This document shows, in pieces, positions 7,692-13,303 of a DNA stretch of 18,318 nucleotides (positions are counted from its first letter, which is position 1; each line of letters opens with the position of its first letter). Source of the stretch: JAUWCW01 sp030609125 [NCBI: Candidatus Rokuibacteriota bacterium]. GTDB taxonomy: Bacteria > JAUVQV01. The notes under the pieces are model-generated. The model had not been told where the DNA came from, searched no databases, and saw only the letters and a list, made by a program, of their open reading frames with translations. The position numbers were made by a program, and so were the translations under genes. Where the stretch lies: the NCBI GenBank assembly GCA_030609125.1, contig JAUWCW010000011.1:1-18318 (forward strand). Reading direction: 5' to 3'.

Positions 7692-7724
7692 CACCCCGTC
7701 AGGGAGTGGCTGACAACCTGTCAG
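7688..7724 (+). promoter_or_regulatory. Paired 15-bp dyads, probable activator binding sites upstream of the pseudo-receiver gene
   Basis: CTGACACCCCGTCAG (7688-7702) and CTGACAACCTGTCAG (7710-7724) are two copies of a CTGACA-N3-TGTCAG dyad. The second is perfectly symmetric and the first has one mismatch. Their centres are 22 bp apart, about two helical turns, so both face the same side of the DNA. They lie about 150 and 172 bp upstream of the start predicted for the sigma-54 promoter at 7841, normal for enhancer sites. The first overlaps the stop codon of the activator gene. Confidence 0.65.
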
Positions 7725-7745
7725 AGTCCTGGCCCGCCGCGCCGC

Positions 7746-7773
7746 GATCTACCCTTCCAGGGAAGATCTTTTT
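7746..7773 (+). terminator. Intrinsic terminator of the activator gene
   Basis: GATCT (7746-7750) pairs with AGATC (7764-7768), and CCC with GGG inside it, across one A-A mismatch and a five-base loop. Five T follow immediately (7769-7773). The stem is modest but the U-run is well placed, 55 bases after the activator stop. It would end the activator transcript before the sigma-54 promoter at 7841. Confidence 0.55.
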
Positions 7774-7840
7774 GCGGATATTCCCCTGTCATTGGCGGTG
7801 ATGAAGCGGATTTGCCTGCGGTTTCCAGCTGTGTCAGTCA

Positions 7841-7856
7841 TGGTATGTATATTGCT
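7841..7856 (+). promoter_or_regulatory. Sigma-54 (-24/-12) promoter of the pseudo-receiver gene
   Basis: TGGTATG-TATA-TTGCT matches the sigma-54 consensus TGGCACG-N4-TTGCW except for two C-to-T changes. The invariant GG (7842-7843) and GC (7854-7855) have the required ten bases between them. Transcription would start near 7867, about 30 bases before the pseudo-receiver ATG. The same TGGTATG and TTGCT elements recur before the dsrM operon at 8758. Confidence 0.75.
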
Positions 7857-7897
7857 TATCCACAGTCTAGGAATTGCCGTTGAAAAAAGAGGTAATG

Positions 7898-8278
7898 ATG
7901 CCCTTGCCGAAGGTACTGACTTTCTCGAAAGACCGGGCTGACGGTGACAACTTCACCAGGATAGTCGGTTCGGAGAGGTACGAGATGATCTGGACGGACA
8001 ACGGGCCCGAGGCCATCGTCCAGGCGCTTTCCGGCGGCCTCGACATCGTTGTCATCTTCCTCCGAAAGAGGGGGTACCGTGAGCTCGAGTACATCCCCTG
8101 TCTGAACAGCATCGACCAGAACCTTCCGATCATAGTTGTTTCGGACCACGACTCTCTCAAGCTTCAGCGGGAGATCAGAAAGCACAAGGTCTTCTACTAT
8201 CTGCCCCAGCCGGTGGAAGCTGACGAAATCCGGGCGGTAATGAGGGATGCCGTTGCCGCCTCGGCCAGGCACCACTGA
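7898..8278 (+). CDS. Orphan receiver-like (pseudo-receiver) protein
   Basis: The product is 126 residues from the ATG at 7898, which has GAGG five bases upstream. An adjacent ATG at 7895 and a TTG at 7874 are alternatives. The pattern resembles a CheY-type receiver: a first strand PKVLTFS, a third strand LDIVVIFL (48-55), a fourth strand PIIVVSD (77-83) with the switch Ser, and KVFYYLPQPVEADEI (97-111), where receivers read YLxKPxxxxEL. The phospho-acceptor Asp expected at the end of strand three is Phe54 or a neighbour, the acidic pair after strand one is largely lost, and the KP Lys is Gln104. Phosphorylation is therefore unlikely. No output domain is attached. With its own sigma-54 promoter just after an activator that lacks a receiver, it may bind and modulate that activator. 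This is inference; the fold assignment is by eye. Confidence 0.75.
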   Translation: MPLPKVLTFSKDRADGDNFTRIVGSERYEMIWTDNGPEAIVQALSGGLDIVVIFLRKRGYRELEYIPCLNSIDQNLPIIVVSDHDSLKLQREIRKHKVFYYLPQPVEADEIRAVMRDAVAASARHH

Positions 8279-8611
8279 CGGGGCATCCAAAAGGATCTTC
8301 AGAGTCCGACCCGCGGCGCCTTCACGCAGACCATCCCCTCTCTTCTCGTCAGAGAAACTCCTCCGGATCGGCACGCCACACGACGAAGCAGCCCGGATGG
8401 GTGCACGGCGGCGAGGGCAGCGGCAATCCCGTTGACGGCGCGCTTGAAGGAACGTGCGCCGCTCATCTTCCGCTTTCTTTCTGTTTCTGACAGATGACAG
8501 CACGGGCCGCCTCTTGTTCTGTGCCGGGAACGACGGATTCTGATACCGGCACCTCCATTTCAAGGCCGCAACAGAGGTTCCTGCGGCCGCGATCAAAGCG
8601 GGCCCGTCTCA
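8279..8611 (+). other. Gene-free GC-rich stretch between the pseudo-receiver gene and the dsr regulatory region
   Basis: No convincing gene was found on either strand. The short open frames here lack Shine-Dalgarno sites, and their translations are rich in Arg and Pro as expected from chance in GC-rich DNA. The stretch holds a hairpin at 8437-8460 followed by a pyrimidine-rich run, and a single CTGACA half-site at 8487-8492. A small RNA or remnants of a decayed gene cannot be excluded. Confidence 0.5.
8437..8460 (+). terminator. Possible terminator hairpin after the pseudo-receiver gene
   Basis: GGCGCGC (8437-8443) pairs with GTGCGCC (8454-8460), with one G-T wobble and a ten-base loop. A pyrimidine-rich stretch with several T-runs follows (GCTTTCTTTCTGTTTC at about 8472-8487), but no clean U-tract touches the stem. 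It could end the pseudo-receiver transcript. It lies about 160 bases downstream of that stop, so confidence is low. Confidence 0.3.
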
Positions 8612-8617
8612 CCGTGC

Positions 8618-8653
8618 CTGTCAGGTTGTCATCAATGACTGACAATAAGTCAT
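8618..8653 (+). promoter_or_regulatory. Paired dyads, probable activator binding sites upstream of the dsrM operon
   Basis: CTGTCAGGTTGTCAT (8618-8632) and CTGACAATAAGTCAT (8639-8653) resemble the two dyads at 7688-7724. Half-sites match CTGACA at 4 to 6 of 6 positions, with the same 15-bp length and N3 centre. Their centres are 21 bp apart, again two helical turns. They lie about 138 and 159 bp upstream of the start predicted from the sigma-54 promoter at 8758. They are weaker than the first pair, but spacing and placement agree. Confidence 0.55.
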
Positions 8654-8675
8654 GAGAGTTTCAAAGTGATTGTGA

Positions 8676-8695
8676 GGGCAGTCACTATTCTGCCC
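8676..8695. repeat. Inverted repeat between the activator sites and the sigma-54 promoter
   Basis: GGGCAG (8676-8681) and CTGCCC (8690-8695) form a perfect six-base dyad with an eight-base centre. It lies between the paired dyads and the -24/-12 promoter, where a looping protein or second regulator could bind. It is too short to assign, and no known operator was recognised. Confidence 0.3.
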
Positions 8696-8757
8696 GTCTG
8701 GCTGATAATGAATACGGAAAACAACACGTTAACAACAACGGGCATTTCCGTGATCCC

Positions 8758-8773
8758 TGGTATGGATTTTGCT
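8758..8773 (+). promoter_or_regulatory. Sigma-54 (-24/-12) promoter of the dsrMKJOP operon
   Basis: TGGTATG-GATT-TTGCT has the invariant GG (8759-8760) and GC (8771-8772) ten bases apart. It differs from TGGCACG-N4-TTGCW only by two C-to-T changes, the same two seen in the promoter at 7841. Transcription would start near 8784, leaving a leader of about 98 bases before the gene ahead of dsrM. The leader contains a hairpin at 8812-8836. This predicts sigma-54 and activator control of the Dsr membrane complex. Confidence 0.75.
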
Positions 8774-8811
8774 CTAACTATTTGTCAATCATAAGTAAAT
8801 CATAGCTTATA

Positions 8812-8836
8812 TGTCGGGTATTGTTGGCGCCCGACA
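8812..8836 (+). repeat. Hairpin in the dsr operon leader
   Basis: TGTCGGG (8812-8818) and CCCGACA (8830-8836) form a perfect seven-base stem with an 11-base loop, inside the predicted untranslated leader and about 45 bases before the first start codon. No U-run follows. It may protect the 5' end of the message or serve in attenuation, but nothing more can be said from sequence. Confidence 0.4.
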
Positions 8837-8881
8837 CCTTCTGCCGACCAAAGGACCGAAGGCCGGAGAGCATCGTAAATC

Positions 8882-9445
8882 ATGGAAATTACCGGTATCT
8901 TGAAAGAGCGGAAGAAAGACGTCCTGGACAGATGGTTCCAGGAGGTCGCGGATACCTATCCCGGGGAGACCCCGCGCTTTCTGCGCAACAAAGCCGACCG
9001 CTTTGCAAACCCCCTGGGGCACGCCGTCCGGCAGGGCCTGGAAGGTCTCCTGAACGGTCTCCTCTCGGGTGCCGGGGACGATGAGCTGGCCCCCCATCTC
9101 GACGAGATCGTGCGTATCAGGGCGGTCCAGGAGTTTTCCCCTTCCGAGGCGGTGCGGTTCGTTTTTCAGCTGAAAGGGATTGTCAGGGAAGAACACGGGG
9201 GTCGGTCCGGAGAAGCGTTGGCGGACGAGCTGTCGGAAATGGAAACGAGAATCGACAGGCTGGCGCTCCTGGCCTTTGACAACTACATGAGTTGCCGGGA
9301 AAGACTGTTCGAGATCCGGGTCAAGGAGCTCAAGGATACGATCTCCGTCCAGGCCCGCAACACGTGGCGGCCGGCAGCCGGGGAGGCTGGAAGTGAGACG
9401 TTTCAGAAACGAAATGATCGGAGGGGAAAAGATGAAGCGAGGTGA
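8882..9445 (+). CDS. Stand-alone RsbRD-N-terminal-like protein preceding dsrM
   Basis: The 187-residue soluble, mostly helical protein begins ITGILKERKKDVLDRWFQEV and continues with LRNKADRFANPLGHAVRQGL, VRIRAVQEFSPSEAVRFVFQ and LALLAFDNYMSCRERLFEIR. These match the RsbRD N-terminal (globin-like sensory) domain found on RsbT co-antagonists. Here the domain stands alone, without the STAS domain that follows it in RsbR-type proteins. The last 30 or so residues are polar and probably disordered. GGAG lies about 12 bases before the ATG. The stop falls six bases before the dsrM start, and the sigma-54 promoter at 8758 makes it the first gene of the operon. A sensory or assembly role for the Dsr membrane complex is inferred from position. 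I do not recognise an established gene name. Confidence 0.8.
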   Translation: MEITGILKERKKDVLDRWFQEVADTYPGETPRFLRNKADRFANPLGHAVRQGLEGLLNGLLSGAGDDELAPHLDEIVRIRAVQEFSPSEAVRFVFQLKGIVREEHGGRSGEALADELSEMETRIDRLALLAFDNYMSCRERLFEIRVKELKDTISVQARNTWRPAAGEAGSETFQKRNDRRGKDEAR

Positions 9446-9451
9446 GGACAG

Positions 9452-10456
9452 ATGAAAGTGTTGAGCGCACTTGTCGCGGTTGCAGTCCTTGTGCTGATCG
9501 CGGCCATCGGAACCGGACTGGCCCCCCTGCAATACGTCTTCGGGGTGGTCGTCCCCTACGCGGCTTTCGCCGTTTTTGTCGCCGGCTTCGTCTACAGGGT
9601 GGCAAAATGGGCCAAGTCGGCTGTCCCCTACAGAATACCCACCACCTGCGGGCAGCAGAAATCCCTGGACTGGGTGAAGCATAGCAAGCTCGAGGCGCCC
9701 CACACCACCGGGCAGGTCGTGGTCCGGATGCTGCTGGAGGTCTTCCTCTTCCGCTCCCTTTTCCGGAACACCCGGACGAACCTCGAGGATGACGACGACG
9801 GCGGCAAGAAGCTGGTCTACACCTCGAGCAAGTGGCTCTGGCTCGGCGGCATCACCTTCCACCTCGCTTTCTTCACCATCGTCCTCCGGCACCTGCGCTT
9901 CTTCACTGAACCCGTTCCCTTCCTGGTGCAGAGCGTGGAAGGGGTCGACGGCTTCTTTCAGATGACACTCCCGGCGCTCTATCAGACGGACCTGGTCATC
10001 GTCGGGGCCCTCACCTACCTCTTCCTCCGCCGCCTCTTCGACCCCAAGGTGCGATACATATCGCTGGCCAACGACTATTTTCCCCTCCTTCTCATTCTCT
10101 CCATTGCCGCCACGGGGATCCTCATGCGCCACGTCTGGCGCGTGGATGTCGTGGGCATCAAGGAGCTGGCGATGGGACTGGCGAGCTTCAGCCCCACGGT
10201 ACCCGACGGGATCGGGACGCTTTTTTACATCCACCTCTTTCTCGTGAGCACCCTGGTGGCCTACTTCCCCTTCAGCAAGCTCATGCACCTGGCCGGCGTC
10301 TTCATGAGCCCTACACGGAACCTGCCGAACAACAGCCGCGAGGTGCACCACGTCAACCCCTGGAACTACGACGTCAAGGTCCACACCTACGCCGAGTACG
10401 AGGACGAATTCAGGGAAGTCATGAAGGCAGCCGAGCTGCCTGTGGAGAAGGAGTAA
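9452..10456 (+). CDS. dsrM: DsrM, membrane cytochrome b subunit of DsrMKJOP
   Basis: The 334-residue integral membrane protein has about six hydrophobic segments (about 5-22, 28-50, 127-146, 179-194, 208-225 and 257-275) and resembles the NarI-type heme b subunit. Membrane-located histidines that can bind two hemes b are His137, His147, His227, His261 and His279, within FHLAFFTIVLRHLRFF, LMRHVWRVD and YIHLFLVSTLVAYFPFSKLMH. DsrM exchanges electrons between menaquinone and the cytoplasmic catalytic subunit DsrK. An acidic loop (NLEDDDDGGKK, 110-120) lies between the second and third segments. GAGG precedes the ATG by four bases, and dsrK starts four bases after its stop. Family, length and neighbours agree. 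Confidence 0.95.
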   Translation: MKVLSALVAVAVLVLIAAIGTGLAPLQYVFGVVVPYAAFAVFVAGFVYRVAKWAKSAVPYRIPTTCGQQKSLDWVKHSKLEAPHTTGQVVVRMLLEVFLFRSLFRNTRTNLEDDDDGGKKLVYTSSKWLWLGGITFHLAFFTIVLRHLRFFTEPVPFLVQSVEGVDGFFQMTLPALYQTDLVIVGALTYLFLRRLFDPKVRYISLANDYFPLLLILSIAATGILMRHVWRVDVVGIKELAMGLASFSPTVPDGIGTLFYIHLFLVSTLVAYFPFSKLMHLAGVFMSPTRNLPNNSREVHHVNPWNYDVKVHTYAEYEDEFREVMKAAELPVEKE

Positions 10457-10460
10457 ATAG

Positions 10461-12119
10461 ATGGCAGCGACTCCAAAACCGGAAGAACTTCAGCAGATAG
10501 ACTACACCCCCCCCGAGAAGGAGTGGATGGAGGTGCCCCCCTCCTTCAAGCCGGGGACGTGGTGCTACGCCGGGAAGCCGCAGATCCTGGAGTATCTCGG
10601 CCTGCCGAACCCGCGCAAGTGGAGCCCGGCGGACGAAGACTGGAAATTCCCGGACAACTGGAAGAACACGATCCTCGAGGGGATCAGGGAGCGGCTTCTC
10701 AAGTTCCGCTCCTTCCACCTCTTCATGGACATCTGCGTCCGCTGCGGGGCCTGCGCCGACAAGTGCCACTTCTACCTCGGCTCGGGCGATCCGAAGAACA
10801 TGCCCGTCCTGCGCGCCGAACTGCTGCGCTCCATCTACCGGCGGGAATTCACCCTGACCGGCAAGATCTTCAAGAAGATGGCCGGCGGACGGGAGCTGAC
10901 GGAGGAAGTCATCAAGGAGTGGTTCAGCTACTTCTACCAGTGCACCGAGTGCCGCCGCTGCTCCGTCTTCTGCCCCTACGGTATCGACACGGCGGAGATC
11001 ACCATGATGGGGCGGGAGCTGCTCCACCTGATCGGGATGAACACCAACTGGATTCTCGAGCCGGCCGCCAACTGCTACCGCATGGGAAACCACCTCGGCA
11101 TCCAGCCCCACGCCTTCAAGGACAGCCTGTTGGGGCTGGTCGAGGATATCGAGATGGAGACGGGGATCAAGGTGGATCCCTCCTTCAACCGCAAGGGGGC
11201 GGAGATCCTCTTCATCACACCCTCCGCCGACGTCTTCGCCATGCCCGCCATCTTCACCATGATGGGCTACATGATGCTCTTCCACCACCTCGACCTCGAT
11301 GTCACCTTCAGCACCTATGCCTCCGAGGGAGGGAATTTCGGTCTCTTCACGTCCCACGAGATGCAGAAGCGGCTCAACTACAAGATGTACGCGGAGGCGA
11401 AGCGCCTGGGCGTGAAGTGGATCCTCGGCGGCGAGTGCGGCCACATGTGGCGGGTCATTCACCAGTACATGGGGACCCATTGGGACGGGTGCGACGAGCT
11501 CGAGGTTCCCGTTTCCCCGGTCACGGGGACCAGGTTCGAGCACGCCAAGTTCACCAAGATGATTCACATCTGCGAGTTCACCGCCGACCTGATCAAGAAC
11601 AACAAGCTGAAACTCAACCCGAAGCGCAACGACCCCTACCGGGTCACCTTCCACGACTCCTGCAACCCCGCCCGGGGGATGGGTTTCTTTGAAGAGCCGC
11701 GTTACGTCATTGAGAACGTGGCCAACAATTTCTTCGAGATGCCGGAGAACACCATCCGCGAGCAGACCTTCTGCTGCGGCGCCGGCACGGGCCTGAATAC
11801 CGACGAGTTCATGGAAATGCGGATGCGGGGAGGCTACCCGAGGGCCAGCGCGCTGAAGTATGTCGCCGGAAAGCATGACGTCAACCTGATGGCGACCATC
11901 TGCGCCATCGACAAGGCCACCCTGGACGCGCTGGTGAAGTACTGGATCCCGGAAGTCGAGATCGGGGGCGTCCACGAGCTGGTGGGCAACGCCCTGGAGA
12001 TGGAGGGGCAGAACGATCGAGAGACCAACCTGCGCGGCGAGCCGCTGCCCGTAGAACCGAGCGAGAGCCCGCCCGCGGCTGAAGGCGGCGAAGCCGGTGC
12101 CGAAGGAGGTGAGGCGTAA
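10461..12119 (+). CDS. dsrK: DsrK, HdrD-like iron-sulfur catalytic subunit
   Basis: The 552-residue cytoplasmic protein has two ferredoxin-type [4Fe-4S] motifs (C92-x2-C95-x2-C98-x3-C102 and C161-x2-C164-x2-C167-x3-C171-P). A CCG-type domain like that of heterodisulfide reductase HdrD follows, with HDSCNPARG (C401), FCCGAGTG (C438-C439) and C481, for a special non-cubane [4Fe-4S] site, plus C326 in GGECGHMW. In the accepted model DsrK reduces the DsrC trisulfide or disulfide. AAGGAG precedes the ATG. The C-terminal tail (about 530-552) is Glu/Gly/Ala-rich, low in complexity and probably disordered. The stop overlaps the dsrJ start in TAATG, and the tail also encodes the dsrJ ribosome-binding site. 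Confidence 0.96.
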   Translation: MAATPKPEELQQIDYTPPEKEWMEVPPSFKPGTWCYAGKPQILEYLGLPNPRKWSPADEDWKFPDNWKNTILEGIRERLLKFRSFHLFMDICVRCGACADKCHFYLGSGDPKNMPVLRAELLRSIYRREFTLTGKIFKKMAGGRELTEEVIKEWFSYFYQCTECRRCSVFCPYGIDTAEITMMGRELLHLIGMNTNWILEPAANCYRMGNHLGIQPHAFKDSLLGLVEDIEMETGIKVDPSFNRKGAEILFITPSADVFAMPAIFTMMGYMMLFHHLDLDVTFSTYASEGGNFGLFTSHEMQKRLNYKMYAEAKRLGVKWILGGECGHMWRVIHQYMGTHWDGCDELEVPVSPVTGTRFEHAKFTKMIHICEFTADLIKNNKLKLNPKRNDPYRVTFHDSCNPARGMGFFEEPRYVIENVANNFFEMPENTIREQTFCCGAGTGLNTDEFMEMRMRGGYPRASALKYVAGKHDVNLMATICAIDKATLDALVKYWIPEVEIGGVHELVGNALEMEGQNDRETNLRGEPLPVEPSESPPAAEGGEAGAEGGEA

Positions 12120-12514
12120 TGAACAAGAGGGGAGAGATGCTGACCGGGCTCGTCATCGCGGTGTTCCTCGTCCTCGTGCTGTCGCCGATCCTCTACAACT
12201 TCGCTGTCGGAAACGCCAGGAGCGTACCGGACCTGAAGCCCCCTCCCGGCGGCGAGAAGCAGTGTGTCGAGTCGAAGGAGTGGATGCGGGGCAACCACAT
12301 GCAGCTGCTCTTCGACTGGAGGGAGACGGTCGTCCGGGAAGGAAACCGGACCTACCGCGCGTCGGACGGCAAAGAGTACAACATGAGCCTCACCAGCGAG
12401 TGTCTGAGCTGCCACACCAACAAGGACGAGTTCTGCGACCAGTGCCATGACTACCTCAAGGTCAAGCCGTACTGCTGGGACTGCCATATCGTCCCTCCGA
12501 AGGAGAACGCGTAA
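12119..12514 (+). CDS. dsrJ: DsrJ, membrane-anchored triheme cytochrome c
   Basis: The product is 131 residues with an N-terminal membrane anchor or uncleaved signal (about 8-27, LTGLVIAVFLVLVLSPIL). Three CxxCH heme c motifs lie close together near the C-terminus (CLSCH 95-99, CDQCH 106-110, CWDCH 119-123). Cys49, in KQCVESKEWMRGNHMQLL, is in the position of the unusual Cys heme ligand described for DsrJ, and nearby His60 and Met61 are candidate ligands. It is periplasmic. The ATG shares a base with the dsrK stop and is preceded by a very strong AAGGAGGTGAGG. The stop shares a base with the dsrO start in the same TAATG arrangement. Confidence 0.96.
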   Translation: MNKRGEMLTGLVIAVFLVLVLSPILYNFAVGNARSVPDLKPPPGGEKQCVESKEWMRGNHMQLLFDWRETVVREGNRTYRASDGKEYNMSLTSECLSCHTNKDEFCDQCHDYLKVKPYCWDCHIVPPKENA

Positions 12515-13293
12515 TGAGTATGGACAGAAGGAAGTTCCTGAAGGTCGCCGGTGTCGGTGCGTTGGGGCTGGCCGGGCTGCCTGCGTCCAGGCTTCTCGCC
12601 GCGGACGATCCCCGCTTCAAGCCTCCCGCCGAAGGGCTGCAGGGGAAACGGTGGGCCATGGTGATCGACCTGACGAAGGAGGCGCATGACGCCGACGCCA
12701 TCTCGGTGTGCCACAAGATACACAACGTGCCGCAGCTCACCAACCCCAGGCACGAGATCAAGTGGCTCTGGAACACCGGGTTCAAGCATGCCTTCCCCGG
12801 CCTCGCTTCAAAACACATGGCGGTGCAGTACAAGGGGGAGCACTCCGCCCTGGTGCTCTGCAACCACTGCGAGAACCCGCCCTGCGTGCGGGTCTGCCCC
12901 ACCAAGGCGACGTTCAGGCGGGCGGACGGCATCGTTCTCATGGATTTCCACCGTTGCATCGGCTGCCGTTTCTGCATGGCCGCCTGCCCCTTCGGGGCGC
13001 GCAGCTTCAACTGGGTCGACCCCCGCACCGCCTCCAACCTGGACGAGCCGGGGGAAGTGATGCTGACCTTCCCGACGAGGATGAAAGGAGTGGTGGAAAA
13101 GTGCAACTTCTGCGCCGAGAGGCTGGCCAGGGGGCTCATCCCGGCCTGCGTGGAGAACTCCAGCGACGGCCGGATGCTCTTCGGCGACCTGGAGGACCCC
13201 CATTCCGACGTCAGCAGGATCGTCAAGTCGAAGTACACCATCCGACGCAAACAGCACCTGGGAACCGAACCTTCGGTTTTCTACATCGTGTGA
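12514..13293 (+). CDS. dsrO: DsrO, periplasmic Tat-exported iron-sulfur protein
   Basis: The product is 259 residues and begins with a Tat signal (DRRKFLKVAGVGALGLAG), so it is exported folded. It belongs to the NrfC/PsrB ferredoxin family. Motif II (C116, C119, C124, C128) and motif III (C148, C151, C154, C158) are complete. Motif I keeps only its last Cys (C66 in SVCHKIHNVP), and motif IV has C197, C200 and C212 but Ser216 at the fourth position. Motifs I and IV exchange ligands in this family, so the loss removes exactly one cluster and leaves three. It passes electrons between DsrJ and DsrP. AAGGAG precedes the first ATG by eight bases, and a second in-frame ATG two codons later is an alternative. 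Confidence 0.96.
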   Translation: MSMDRRKFLKVAGVGALGLAGLPASRLLAADDPRFKPPAEGLQGKRWAMVIDLTKEAHDADAISVCHKIHNVPQLTNPRHEIKWLWNTGFKHAFPGLASKHMAVQYKGEHSALVLCNHCENPPCVRVCPTKATFRRADGIVLMDFHRCIGCRFCMAACPFGARSFNWVDPRTASNLDEPGEVMLTFPTRMKGVVEKCNFCAERLARGLIPACVENSSDGRMLFGDLEDPHSDVSRIVKSKYTIRRKQHLGTEPSVFYIV

Positions 13294-13303
13294 GGGGGCG
13301 GCC

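Noticed and set aside
7792-7807. Another GG-N10-GC spacing resembling a sigma-54 promoter
   Set aside because: The -12 element reads AAGC instead of TTGC, and a far better match lies 49 bases downstream at 7841.
8463-8645. 60-residue open frame on the minus strand in the regulatory gap
   Set aside because: It opens at a TTG without a Shine-Dalgarno, overlaps the paired dyads, and shows no domain or signal peptide.
8807-10384. 525-codon open frame on the minus strand opposite dsrM and the RsbRD-like gene
   Set aside because: It is antisense to well-supported genes, has no family features, and its composition (His, Asp, Glu, Gly, Val) is the usual shadow of a GC-rich coding strand.
10419-11975. 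518-codon open frame on the minus strand opposite dsrK
   Set aside because: Shadow of dsrK, with no recognisable motif and no ribosome-binding site considered convincing.
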